A DNA stretch of 64,000 nucleotides. Origin: Bin25 sp965221765 (GTDB lineage: Bacteria > Bacteroidota > Bacteroidia > Flavobacteriales > Flavobacteriaceae). Under the pieces are notes generated by a model that made no database searches, was not told the origin of the DNA, and saw nothing but the letters and a program-made list of their open reading frames with translations. Shown in pieces: positions 20,096-29,334 of this stretch (positions are counted from its first letter, which is position 1; every line of letters starts with the position of its first letter). The stretch spans positions 620,001 through 684,000 of the forward strand of contig OZ244911.1 of NCBI GenBank assembly GCA_965221765.1. Direction: 5' to 3'. The translations under genes were made by a program, and so were the position numbers.

Positions 20096-21415
20096 ATGAT
20101 AATGCCACTTACAATACAATCGCTAGTCATTGGATTGTTTTTCCTTTTTCATAAAGAAAAACAAAACATTGAAACTGAAAAACCTAACATCATCATCATT
20201 TTTACAGATGATCAAGGTTATGGTGATCTGAGTTCTTACGGAGCAACTGAATACCAAACCCCAAACATAGATGAACTAGCTAATAATGGTATTCGATTTA
20301 CTAATTTTTATGTTCCTAGAACCGTATGCACGCCATCCCGAGCAGCCTTACTTACAGGGCGTTATCCCATTCGATCGAATTTACATGAGGGCGTTCTCTT
20401 TCCATTTTCTAAAACAGGTTTACTTCCTGAAGAGTACACCATGGCAGAAATGTTGAAAGATATTGGGTATCAAACGGCTTGTATCGGAAAATGGCATTTA
20501 GGACACTTGCCTGAATTCATGCCTACAAAACAAGGTTTTGACTATTATTTCGGCATTCCTTACTCAAATGATATGGATTCCCATTATTATAAATCCAAAG
20601 ATTTTCAATCGCCTCCTTTGCCATTATATGAAAATGAGATACTGATAGAATCCGGTCCCGATCAACATTATCTAACGAAAAGGTTTACTGATATGGCCAT
20701 TGATTTTATTCAGAACCGAGACAAAAACACTCCCTTTTTTCTTTATTTAGCTCATATTATGCCACATATCCCACTTTTTGCATCTGAAGATTTCATGGGG
20801 CTGACCGAATATGGCATGTATGGTGATGTGATTTCTGAAATTGATTGGAATATTGGAAAAATAACCGATTTTTTATCAAAGCAAGGTTTATTGAATAATA
20901 CCATAATCATATTTACTTCTGATAATGGACCTCATGAAGCCAAAAATAAGGGATCAGCAAAACCTTTACGAGGATGGAAAGCACAAACTTGGGAAGGAGG
21001 ACAACGGGTACCTGGAATTATTTCATGGCCAAAGAAAATTCCAAAGAACGCTGTAATTTCTGAACCTATATCAACTCTGGATTTGATGCCGACACTGGCT
21101 AGTTTTACCGAAGCTTCTCTTCCAATCGATAAACCAAGCGATGGTAGAAACATTGGTGCTTTACTTTTCAATCCAACCCTTGAACTCGAAGAGAATCCTT
21201 TTTTCTATTTCGCTAGAAATGGTCAACTAGAAGCTATAAGACTAGGAAAGTGGAAACTTCACGTAGCTAAAAGTTTGGGTTGGGATCATCAAATTAAAGA
21301 TTTTAGCGTTTCTTTATATGATCTTGAAAGCGACATAGGAGAAAGAGATAATTTAGCAAGTCAATATCCTGAAACTGTTCTAAATCTTAAAAAATTAATC
21401 GATGCGTTTGAATAG
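20096..21415 (+). CDS. Type I sulfatase (FGly type)
   Basis: A 439-residue sulfatase. It begins with a short hydrophobic leader, then NIIIIFTDDQGYGD (calcium-binding aspartates 38-39) and the formylglycine motif CTPSR at 78-82 within VCTPSRAALLTGRYP. Later motifs include GKWHLGH and FTSDNGPHEAKNKG. Cys78 would be converted to formylglycine by an anaerobic or FGE-type maturase not present in this window. It is followed after 94 bases by a GH29 fucosidase, so a sulfated fucose-containing glycan is a reasonable substrate. Substrate class cannot be read from the sequence. Confidence 0.9.
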   Translation: MIMPLTIQSLVIGLFFLFHKEKQNIETEKPNIIIIFTDDQGYGDLSSYGATEYQTPNIDELANNGIRFTNFYVPRTVCTPSRAALLTGRYPIRSNLHEGVLFPFSKTGLLPEEYTMAEMLKDIGYQTACIGKWHLGHLPEFMPTKQGFDYYFGIPYSNDMDSHYYKSKDFQSPPLPLYENEILIESGPDQHYLTKRFTDMAIDFIQNRDKNTPFFLYLAHIMPHIPLFASEDFMGLTEYGMYGDVISEIDWNIGKITDFLSKQGLLNNTIIIFTSDNGPHEAKNKGSAKPLRGWKAQTWEGGQRVPGIISWPKKIPKNAVISEPISTLDLMPTLASFTEASLPIDKPSDGRNIGALLFNPTLELEENPFFYFARNGQLEAIRLGKWKLHVAKSLGWDHQIKDFSVSLYDLESDIGERDNLASQYPETVLNLKKLIDAFE

Positions 21416-21509
21416 CAATTCTACTATCCTCCTCTCTTTCTTATTTGATTCGCATGAATCCTTACTTTTATTCATCCTTGCTAAATGATAAAACGATAAC
21501 CCATTCATT

Positions 21510-23618
21510 ATGAAATATTATACTCTTTTGAGTTTCATTTTCTTAACAAGCCAAGTTTGCTTAGGTCAAAATTCATCACAGACATCGGTTGATCTGCCAG
21601 ATCCAGTTTATCCAATTCCAACTCAAAAGCAACTCGATTGGCAAGAACTTGAGTTCTATGGATTTATCCATTTTACAGTCAATACATTCACTGATAAAGA
21701 ATGGGGATTTGGTGATGAATCACCTGAAGTATTTAATCCTACTGAACTCGATCCCCGGCAGTGGGCAAAAGTCGCTAAAGAAGCTGGCATGACTGGATTG
21801 ATATTAACCGCCAAACATCATGATGGATTTTGTTTATGGCCTTCAGAGTACACCGAACATTCGGTAAAAAATTCTCCTTGGAAAAATGGAAAAGGAGATG
21901 TTGTCCAAGAATTTTATGATGCGTGTCAAGAATATGGATTAAAATTCGGCGTTTATCTTTCTCCTTGGGATCGAAATCATCCTGAATACGGAAGAGAAGA
22001 ATATATCACTTATTTTAGAAATCAATTAAAAGAATTGCTCACGGGTTATGGTGAAGTATTTGAAATGTGGTTTGATGGAGCCAATGGGGGTAGTGGTTAC
22101 TATGGTGGAGCGAATGAAACTAGGAGAATCAATACTCTGGAATACTATGATTGGGAGGAAACATACAAGTTAATTTATGACTGGTCCCCCAACACATTGG
22201 TATGGGGAGTCGGTCCTGCCGAAGCTCGTTGGATTGGAAATGAACGTGGAATCGCTAATAAAACCAATTGGAGCATGCTTCGGCAAAAGGACAATCTTGC
22301 AGGCAAGGTTCATTATACAGAATTTATGTCCGGACATATTGATGGTGAAGCATGGGTGCCTGGCGAAGCTGATGTTTCTATTCGTCCTGGATGGTTTTAT
22401 CACCAAAGTGAAGATGATAAAGTTCGTTCTCTTGAAGAGATGGTGGATATTTATTATAAATCCATAGGTCGCAATGCCACTTTGCTTTTAAATATTCCAC
22501 CGGATCAAAGAGGTCTATTTCATGACAATGATATTGAACGACTCCATGAAATGGTTCATGTCATTAAAGAAGATTTAAAAACAAATCTGTTGACTGGAAT
22601 TACTGTCACAGCATCAAACACTAGAGGAAATATCCATGATAAATTTGGTACTCAAAATTTAATTGATGGGGATAAAGACAGCTACTGGACAACCGATGAT
22701 GGAGTGATTCAATCTGAGATTATTTTTGAATTTGAAGTACCCACAGTCATTAATCGGGTTTTACTGCAAGAATATATCGCTTTAGGTCAACGAGTTAAAG
22801 AGTTTGAGGTATTGGCTAAAGTTGATGATCGATGGCTTACCATTGCAAGTGAAACAACCATTGGATATAAAAGAATCTTAAGAACTGAAAATGTGAGCGC
22901 TCAAACTCTAAAAATAGTCATCAAAGATGCGAGAGGCATTCCCGTTTTATCGAATATAGAGGCCTTTCATGCTCCTCGATTTGTTCGGAATCCTCAAATT
23001 CAACGAGATGGTGACGGGATCGTTTCAATAGAAGCAGAAAAACCAACCGATAACATTTATTTCACAATCGATGGTTCAGAACCCACATTGGATAGTTCAA
23101 AGTATACCGAATCGTTTTCAATGCCTAACCGAGGTGTCATTAAAGCCTTTGCATATGATGAAATCAATGATCAATCTAGTGCGATTATTCATCAAGGATT
23201 TGGATCTCTTAAAACCGATTGGAAGATTATTAAACTTATAGGAGGTTCTGAAGAGAATGCCCAGCGAATCATTGATGGGGATTACAGCACACGCTGGACA
23301 TCAGATTCTGATCCTAAAGCCGAATTTTCTATTACGATTGACTTGAATCGAATCGTCAATGTAAAAGGCTTTACCTATATGCCAAGAAGTGAAAAACATG
23401 ATTTAAAGCATATCTCAAATTTTGCTTTTTATGTCAGTAATGATAATTCTAATTGGACAAAAGTTTCTGAAGGAGAGTTTTCAAACATTGTCCATAATCC
23501 AATTCTACAATCGATAGAAATTGAACCAGTTGATGTCCAATATATTCGCCTGATTTCAGTAAAAAGTACCGATGATAGTGGACAAATCGCCATTGCTGAA
23601 ATTGGCATTGTTGAATAG
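21510..23618 (+). CDS. Alpha-L-fucosidase, GH29, with F5/8C-type carbohydrate-binding domains
   Basis: The 702-residue secreted enzyme has a signal peptide (residues 1-20, ending CLGQ), a GH29 catalytic barrel to about residue 350 with AKHHDGFCLW and the nucleophile aspartate in EMWFDGANG (Asp189), an F5/8 type C (discoidin-like) domain at ~360-490, a chitobiase/hexosaminidase C-terminal-type segment (IYFTIDGSEPT), and a second F5/8C-like domain at ~580-702. It releases alpha-linked fucose. The adjacent sulfatase suggests joint action on sulfated fucans or mucin-like glycans. Confidence 0.92.
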   Translation: MKYYTLLSFIFLTSQVCLGQNSSQTSVDLPDPVYPIPTQKQLDWQELEFYGFIHFTVNTFTDKEWGFGDESPEVFNPTELDPRQWAKVAKEAGMTGLILTAKHHDGFCLWPSEYTEHSVKNSPWKNGKGDVVQEFYDACQEYGLKFGVYLSPWDRNHPEYGREEYITYFRNQLKELLTGYGEVFEMWFDGANGGSGYYGGANETRRINTLEYYDWEETYKLIYDWSPNTLVWGVGPAEARWIGNERGIANKTNWSMLRQKDNLAGKVHYTEFMSGHIDGEAWVPGEADVSIRPGWFYHQSEDDKVRSLEEMVDIYYKSIGRNATLLLNIPPDQRGLFHDNDIERLHEMVHVIKEDLKTNLLTGITVTASNTRGNIHDKFGTQNLIDGDKDSYWTTDDGVIQSEIIFEFEVPTVINRVLLQEYIALGQRVKEFEVLAKVDDRWLTIASETTIGYKRILRTENVSAQTLKIVIKDARGIPVLSNIEAFHAPRFVRNPQIQRDGDGIVSIEAEKPTDNIYFTIDGSEPTLDSSKYTESFSMPNRGVIKAFAYDEINDQSSAIIHQGFGSLKTDWKIIKLIGGSEENAQRIIDGDYSTRWTSDSDPKAEFSITIDLNRIVNVKGFTYMPRSEKHDLKHISNFAFYVSNDNSNWTKVSEGEFSNIVHNPILQSIEIEPVDVQYIRLISVKSTDDSGQIAIAEIGIVE

Positions 23619-23629
23619 TTCTATTTAAC

Positions 23630-23651
23630 TTGTGGTTTTAAAAACCCACAA
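23630..23651 (+). terminator. Hairpin after the fucosidase gene
   Basis: TTGTGGTTTT and AAAA(AC)CCACAA form a hairpin 12 bases after the fucosidase stop. No T-run follows, so it is a weak terminator candidate. Its right half (CCCACAAC) also resembles the end of the CRISPR repeat; see the rejected list. Confidence 0.35.
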
Positions 23652-23702
23652 CATTAAATCTTGACTAAATATTAAAGACGTCAAACAAAAAGCCTCGTGT
23701 AA

Positions 23703-23710
23703 TATCTTTG
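23703..23710 (+). promoter_or_regulatory. Putative -7 box (TATCTTTG) of the cas operon
   Basis: TATCTTTG matches TAnnTTTG exactly and lies 36 bases before the cas9 ATG, giving a predicted leader of about 30 nt. A -33 TTTG at the expected spacing is not obvious. Confidence 0.5.
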
Positions 23711-23746
23711 TTTTTATATCAACTATTACAGATTTAAATTATTTTT

Positions 23747-26700
23747 ATGAAACGTGTTTTAGGTTTAGACCTTGGGGTTGGATCCATTGGTTGGGCTCTC
23801 GTGAATGAAAAAGAAGAGAATACTGAAGAGTCCAGTATCGTGAAACTTGGAGTTCGAGTAATTCAATATAACACTTTTGGAAAATCCGATGGAACTGAAT
23901 CGAATGAACCTGAAAAAGACTTTGCGAAAGGAAGAGGGCTTTCTCCAAATGCAAGCAGAACAAAATATCGTGGTGCTCGACGTCGGCTCCAGCGATACAA
24001 ACTAAGAAGAGAGTATCTAAAAAAACTATTGATAAAACATGGGTTCATCACCTCGGAAACACCGTTGACTGAAATTGGAAAGGATACAACTCATCAAACT
24101 TTAATGTTACGTTCTAAAGCTGCAGATTCACAAGTCGGACTAGAACAATTGGCTAGAGTTTTACTGACTATTAATAAAAAAAGAGGGTATAAAAGTAATC
24201 GTAAGGGGGTTTTAGGTGATGAAGGAAAATCGATTGATAACTTCACTGTTGCTAAAGAACTTTACGATAATCAAATGACACCTGGTGCGTATGTCTTAAA
24301 AAAACTCTTACCTCATGGAATAACTCATCTTCCAACGATACCAGAATTTTATAGATCTGATTTAGAAGACGAGTTTAAATGTATTTGGGAAAAACAACGT
24401 GAATTTTACCCACAAATCTTAACCTTTGGATTATTTGATGATTTAAAAGGAAAAAATAAGTCACAAACTTGGGCAATATGCAAAGAGCCTTTTAAAATTG
24501 TTGGAATAAAAGATTCGGGTAATCCGATTGACAAAAAAAGATTACTTTATCAAAGGAGAGTTAGAGGGATTAATGAACGATTAGAGTTAGAAGAGTTGGC
24601 TATTGCACTCCAAGAAATAAACAATGATATCAACAAGAGTAGTCATTATTTAGGTTCTATTTCTGACCGTAGCAAACAACTATATATTAAAAAGCTTACG
24701 GTAGGGCAATTTCTCTTCAAAGAGTTTAAAGCTGACCCTCATTATTCTAAAAAAAATAAGATTTTCTATAGACAAGATTATTTAGATGAATTCGAAAAAA
24801 TTTGGGAAACTCAAAAAATTTACTACCCCTCTTTACTAACTAAACAACTAAAAAAAGAAATTCGAGATTGTGTCATTTTCTATCAAAGACCTTTAAAATC
24901 TATGAAAAGTGAGTTGAGTTTGTGTCAATTCGAAAATTGGCAGAAAGAAATCGCTGACTCTAATACCGGTGAGATAAAAACAAGAACAGTTGGTCAAAAA
25001 GTAATTCCAAAATCGTCTCCATTATTTCAAGAATTTAGGATATGGCAAAATCTCAACAATCTCGAATTCAAAAATTCAGAATCACTACCCAATATAAATT
25101 TCAAGAGTTTAGATAACGATTTAAAAGAAAGGGTTTTTAACGAACTGAATATAAAAAGTAAACTGAAACCCGATGCTATATTGAAGATTATTGATGTTGG
25201 GAATGTTTCAAACTGGAGATGTAATTTTAAGGAAATTGAAGGAAACCGAATCAATGAAAAATTTTTTGAAGTTTATCATAAAATATTATTAGAAGATGGC
25301 CAAGGTCTTGATTGGAACAGATTATCTGCTTCTGAAAAAACCCTAAAACTAGAACAAGTCTTTTCTAAAATTGGCATTAAAACAGATGTTTTAAAGTTTG
25401 ATTCATCAATCCAGCAACTTGATAAACAAGCTAATTACAAAATATGGCACATCCTTTATTCGGCTGATGAACCTTTCACTGTACGTGATGAAGATAAAAT
25501 TCAATATGGGATCTCAAATGTGAACATTATAAAAATTTTACATCAACGTTATGGCTTTCCAATCGAGTTTGCCAAAGAGCTTTCCAACATTACTTTCAGT
25601 AAGGATTATGGTAATCTTTCAGCAAGAGCAATTCGGAAGATATTGCCAAAGTTAAAGGAGGGATATACATATTCTAAAGCATGTGAATTAGCCGGTTACA
25701 ATCACTCAAATAGTCTCACGAAGGAAGATTTACAAAATAAAATTGTAAAACATAGATTATATCTTCTTCCAAAAAATAGTTTACGAAATCCAGTTGTAGA
25801 AAAAATACTCAATCAAATGGTTAATGTAGTAAATCAAGTGATAGACAGTTATGGTAAACCTGATGAAATAAGAATTGAGTTAGCTAGAAAGTTAAAACAG
25901 TCAGCTGCTGAAAGGAAGAGGATGACAGATGGAATTGAAGCTGCCACAAAAAAGAATGGCGATATTAAAACTAAAATACGTGCTGATTTTGGGATTCAAA
26001 ATCCTACTCGTAATGATATTATCCGTTACAAACTTTGGGAAGAATTAGAGTCTCGAGGATACAAAGATATTTTTATAAACCAACCAATAAAACACCAAGA
26101 TTTATTCTCAAATAAAATTGAAATTGAGCATATTATTCCCAAGTCTCTTCTGTTTAATGATTCTTTTTCAAATAAAACTCTTGCATACAGTAATGTCAAC
26201 AAAGACAAGAGTGATAGAACTGCTTTCGATTTTATTTCTCAAGATTATGGAAATGATTTAGATGATTATAAATCACGAGTTGAAAGCTTGTTCAAGAATA
26301 AAAAAATCTCAAAAGCTAAGCGCAATAATCTTCTGATGAGTCAGAATGAAGTTCCAGATGACTTTATCGAAAGAGATTTGCGAAATAGTCAATATATCGC
26401 TAAAAAGGCAAAAGATATGTTACAAGAGTTAACTCGCAACAATGTTGTTGTCACCTCTGGAAAAATTACTGATGAACTTCGTAAGGATTGGGGAATAATC
26501 AACGTGATTAAAGAATTAAACTTACCACGTTACAAATCATTAGGGCGAACAAGGCTATTAGAGAGAAGGAATGGACAAAATGTTGAAGTTATTGAAGATT
26601 GGACAAAACGTGAAGATCATCGTCATCATGCAATGGATGCTCTAACGGTTGCTTATACAACTCATAACCACATTCAATATTTAAACAATTTGCATGCAAG

Positions 26701-27931
26701 AAAAGATAATCAATCCCATAAAAAAGCAAGTATTATCGCCATTGAGAAAGCGATTAAAGAAAAAAATAAAAAGGGTCAAAGTAAGTTCAAATCACCTATC
26801 AGCAATATGCGTTCGGCAGCCAAAAAGCACCTTCAATCAATTTTGATCTCATTTAATTCTCAAAACAAAGTGGTGACACAAAACATCAATCAAATTTCTT
26901 TGGGAAAAAATAAAACATTAGATAAAACCCAACTAACACCTCGTGGACAACTTCACAAAGAAACTGTTTATGGGAAAATTAAAAGACAAAAGCCCAAACC
27001 CATCAAAATATCAAAAAGTTTTGGAATAGATAAAGCAAATTTAATTTGTAACCCGAAAATCCGAGAACTTGTTCAAGTTCGATTGAAGCAATATGATTTA
27101 AATCCCCAATTGGCTTTTAATACAAAGAATTTAAAAAATGATCCTCTAATTTTCAATAATACGCCATTAAAAGACGTAGTTTGTTTTGAAGAAATTTATA
27201 CAATAAAAAAGCCAATTTCCAAGGATATTAATATCGAAAAAGTAGTTGATCAAAACATTAAGAAAGTCCTTAAAAGAAGAATTGAGCAATTTAATGGAAA
27301 TAAGAAATTGGCCTTTTCGGACTTAGATAAAAACCCCATATGGATCAATAAATTAAAAGGAATTAAAATTAAGAGCGTTAAGGTAGAAGGGGTCCGTGAA
27401 ACCGTATCATTAAGGAATTCTAAAAATCATTTAGGACGTAAAATACCCCTCGAAAACACTAGTATAAAACCAGCTGATTTTGTTTCCACAGGAAATAATC
27501 ACAACATAGCGATTTATGAAGACAACGATGGGCTTTTGCAAGAAAAAGTAACCCCTTTTTACGAAGCAGTGAGAAGGGTTAATGAAGGTTTGAAACCAAT
27601 TGATTACACATACATGTCTGAAAGAGGATGGAAATTTCAATTTACCCTAAAAAAAAATGAAATGTTTGTTTTCCCATCCCATAAAGATAATTTCCATCCT
27701 AATGAAATTGATTTAACTGATACGAAAAATTATTCTTTGATATCTAAGCATTTATTTCGGGTGCAAAAAATCTCCAAAAGAAATTATGTTTTCAGACATC
27801 ATCTTGAAACTTCAGTGACGACTGATTTAGATTTTACTTTCAAATTGATTAAAACCCCCAATAAATTAAGAGGAATAGTCAAAGTTAGAATTAATCACAT
27901 AGGAAATATCGTAAACGTAGGCGAGTACTAA
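23747..27931 (+). CDS. cas9: CRISPR-associated endonuclease Cas9, type II-C
   Basis: A 1,394-residue Cas9, the usual length for Bacteroidota II-C enzymes. Catalytic sites are intact: RuvC-I LGLDLGVGSIGW with Asp8, an arginine-rich bridge helix at ~67-95 (RTKYRGARRRLQRYKLRR), RuvC-II IRIELARK with Glu711, HNH IEIEHIIPKS with His795 and the following NVNKDKSDRTAFDF, and RuvC-III DHRHHAMDA with His961 and Asp964. The C-terminal ~400 residues form the PAM-interacting region, which is too variable to predict a PAM. It heads the cas9-cas1-cas2 operon and nothing indicates loss of function. No Csn2 or Cas4 gene is present, which fits II-C. Confidence 0.97.
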   Translation: MKRVLGLDLGVGSIGWALVNEKEENTEESSIVKLGVRVIQYNTFGKSDGTESNEPEKDFAKGRGLSPNASRTKYRGARRRLQRYKLRREYLKKLLIKHGFITSETPLTEIGKDTTHQTLMLRSKAADSQVGLEQLARVLLTINKKRGYKSNRKGVLGDEGKSIDNFTVAKELYDNQMTPGAYVLKKLLPHGITHLPTIPEFYRSDLEDEFKCIWEKQREFYPQILTFGLFDDLKGKNKSQTWAICKEPFKIVGIKDSGNPIDKKRLLYQRRVRGINERLELEELAIALQEINNDINKSSHYLGSISDRSKQLYIKKLTVGQFLFKEFKADPHYSKKNKIFYRQDYLDEFEKIWETQKIYYPSLLTKQLKKEIRDCVIFYQRPLKSMKSELSLCQFENWQKEIADSNTGEIKTRTVGQKVIPKSSPLFQEFRIWQNLNNLEFKNSESLPNINFKSLDNDLKERVFNELNIKSKLKPDAILKIIDVGNVSNWRCNFKEIEGNRINEKFFEVYHKILLEDGQGLDWNRLSASEKTLKLEQVFSKIGIKTDVLKFDSSIQQLDKQANYKIWHILYSADEPFTVRDEDKIQYGISNVNIIKILHQRYGFPIEFAKELSNITFSKDYGNLSARAIRKILPKLKEGYTYSKACELAGYNHSNSLTKEDLQNKIVKHRLYLLPKNSLRNPVVEKILNQMVNVVNQVIDSYGKPDEIRIELARKLKQSAAERKRMTDGIEAATKKNGDIKTKIRADFGIQNPTRNDIIRYKLWEELESRGYKDIFINQPIKHQDLFSNKIEIEHIIPKSLLFNDSFSNKTLAYSNVNKDKSDRTAFDFISQDYGNDLDDYKSRVESLFKNKKISKAKRNNLLMSQNEVPDDFIERDLRNSQYIAKKAKDMLQELTRNNVVVTSGKITDELRKDWGIINVIKELNLPRYKSLGRTRLLERRNGQNVEVIEDWTKREDHRHHAMDALTVAYTTHNHIQYLNNLHARKDNQSHKKASIIAIEKAIKEKNKKGQSKFKSPISNMRSAAKKHLQSILISFNSQNKVVTQNINQISLGKNKTLDKTQLTPRGQLHKETVYGKIKRQKPKPIKISKSFGIDKANLICNPKIRELVQVRLKQYDLNPQLAFNTKNLKNDPLIFNNTPLKDVVCFEEIYTIKKPISKDINIEKVVDQNIKKVLKRRIEQFNGNKKLAFSDLDKNPIWINKLKGIKIKSVKVEGVRETVSLRNSKNHLGRKIPLENTSIKPADFVSTGNNHNIAIYEDNDGLLQEKVTPFYEAVRRVNEGLKPIDYTYMSERGWKFQFTLKKNEMFVFPSHKDNFHPNEIDLTDTKNYSLISKHLFRVQKISKRNYVFRHHLETSVTTDLDFTFKLIKTPNKLRGIVKVRINHIGNIVNVGEY

Positions 27932-27938
27932 AAATGAT

Positions 27939-28832
27939 TTGAAACGAACACTCTTTTTTAGTCAGCCAGCATATCTGAGTACACGATATGAGCAGTTATT
28001 AGTAAGTTATCTCGATTCCCAAAAAAAATCTATTTCCGTACCTATTGAAGATATCGCTTTGATTGTTTTGGAAAACCTTCAGATCACAATTACCAATAGT
28101 CTCATTTCAAAACTTGCAGAAAATAAAGTTGTAATTATTACGTGTGATGGTCAACATATGCCTCTTGCAATGACTAATCCGATTGTTGGTAATACTCTCC
28201 AATCTGAACGAATAAGACACCAAATTAATGCCAGTTTACCGTTAAGAAAACAAATTTGGAAACAAACAATAGTTTCTAAAATTGAAAATCAAGCTGCTCA
28301 TTTAATCAAAAAGAATAAAAATGCAATTCGTCTAATTCGAATCAGTGAAAAGGTCAAAAGTGATGATAGCTCAAATTGTGAAGCCATTGCTGCAGCTTAC
28401 TATTTTCAAAATATCTTTGATATTGAAAATTTTAGTAGAAAGCGATTTGGAATTCCGCCTAATAATCTTTTGAACTATGGTTATTCCATTTTAAGGGGCG
28501 TTGCAGCAAGATCAGTGATTAGTACTGGATTATTAGTCACCTACGGAGTTAGACATAAGAATAAGTACAATCCATTTTGTTTGGCTGATGATATTATTGA
28601 GCCTTACAGACCTTTTGTTGATTTATTAGTCAATGATATTATTGAATCCAAGGTAAACCTTGAGTCCTTAAATTCTGAAATTAAAAATTATCTGCTTGGA
28701 CTTCCTACTATTAATGTTTTAATCAATCGTAAGAAAAGTCCATTGATTAATGCTATGAGTATTACAACCAATAGCCTCTACGAATGTTTTGCTTCAATAA
28801 GAAGGAATGTGATTTATCCAAGTTTTCCTTAG
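27939..28832 (+). CDS. cas1: CRISPR adaptation integrase Cas1 (type II)
   Basis: A 297-residue Cas1 with type II features: VPIEDIALIVLENLQITIT, the conserved CDGQHMPLAM, the metal-ligand glutamate helix NCEAIAAAYYFQNIF, and the GVRHKNKYNPFCLADDIIEPYRPFVD segment with the catalytic His and acidic residues. With Cas2 it integrates new spacers. The gene starts 7 bases after cas9. The only usable start is TTG at 27939; an ATG at 27934 is followed two codons later by TGA. Relatives typically begin MIKRTLFF, so a 2-base insertion seems to have displaced the normal ATG. Confidence 0.93.
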   Translation: MKRTLFFSQPAYLSTRYEQLLVSYLDSQKKSISVPIEDIALIVLENLQITITNSLISKLAENKVVIITCDGQHMPLAMTNPIVGNTLQSERIRHQINASLPLRKQIWKQTIVSKIENQAAHLIKKNKNAIRLIRISEKVKSDDSSNCEAIAAAYYFQNIFDIENFSRKRFGIPPNNLLNYGYSILRGVAARSVISTGLLVTYGVRHKNKYNPFCLADDIIEPYRPFVDLLVNDIIESKVNLESLNSEIKNYLLGLPTINVLINRKKSPLINAMSITTNSLYECFASIRRNVIYPSFP

Positions 28833-28868
28833 TTTTAAGAAACTCATTTTTTCATCAACATTCGTTTT

Positions 28869-29216
28869 GTGCAAAAAGAAAACTTTTCTCGGTTTAATCA
28901 ATATAGAAATATGTGGATTCTAGTATTTTATGATTTGCCAACTGAAACTAGATTAGAACGTAAGGTTGCAAGTGATTTTAGAAAGGCCTTACTTAAGGAT
29001 GGCTTTACTATGTTTCAGTTCAGTATTTACAAGCGATTTTGTTTTAGCCTTGAAAATGCTGAAGTACATATAAAACGAACCAAATTTAATCTTCCCAAAA
29101 AAGGGAACATTGGGATAATGAAAATCACTGACAAACAGTTTGGAATGATTGAACTCTATGAAGGACGTAAAGGGACTCCATCACAAAAAACCATCCCACA
29201 GTTACAACTTTTTTAA
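28869..29216 (+). CDS. cas2: CRISPR adaptation protein Cas2
   Basis: A 115-residue Cas2 with the ferredoxin-like fold pattern: MWILVFYDLPT (acidic residue in the first strand), FRKALLKDGFTMFQFSIYKR, NAEVHIKRTKFNLPKKGNIGI and TDKQFGMIELYEG. It is the structural dimer at the centre of the Cas1-Cas2 integrase. It starts with GTG at 28869, 36 bases after cas1. A later ATG at 28911 would remove the N-terminal RFNQYRN segment, which family members keep, so GTG is preferred. Confidence 0.92.
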   Translation: MQKENFSRFNQYRNMWILVFYDLPTETRLERKVASDFRKALLKDGFTMFQFSIYKRFCFSLENAEVHIKRTKFNLPKKGNIGIMKITDKQFGMIELYEGRKGTPSQKTIPQLQLF

Positions 29217-29235
29217 AAGAAAAATAACGTCTCAT

Positions 29236-29275
29236 TCGAACCTTTACTGTAAAGGTTCGATTCTTTTTTTATTTT
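29236..29275 (+). terminator. Rho-independent terminator of the cas operon
   Basis: A perfect 11-bp stem, TCGAACCTTTA / TAAAGGTTCGA with loop CTG, followed by TTCTTTTTTTATTTT. It lies 20 bases after the cas2 stop and separates the operon from the array. Confidence 0.85.
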
Positions 29276-29290
29276 CTGAAAACACACGTA

Positions 29291-29334
29291 AATCACAGCC
29301 ACCCAGTCACTTATGACTGGGTGGGGCTGTGATT
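29291..29334. repeat. Long inverted repeat that includes the end of the terminal CRISPR repeat
   Basis: AATCACAGCC-ACCCAGTCA at 29291-29309, loop CTTA, then TGACTGGGT, two extra G, and GGCTGTGATT up to 29334. The outer 9 bases of the right arm are the first 9 bases of the array's first repeat (plus-strand view), so the left arm is an inverted partial repeat copy. On the minus strand this would fold the 3' end of the array transcript into a ~19-bp hairpin. Confidence 0.75.

Noticed and set aside
23630..23722. Possible tracrRNA upstream of cas9: CCCACAAC after a GTTTTAAAAA stretch resembles the repeat end, followed by a TTGAC / GTCAA stem
   Set aside because: It matches the repeat only if four bases are skipped, it is explained as a self-complementary hairpin after the fucosidase gene, and the downstream part contains the cas9 promoter box. 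The copy at 30617-30665 fits much better.
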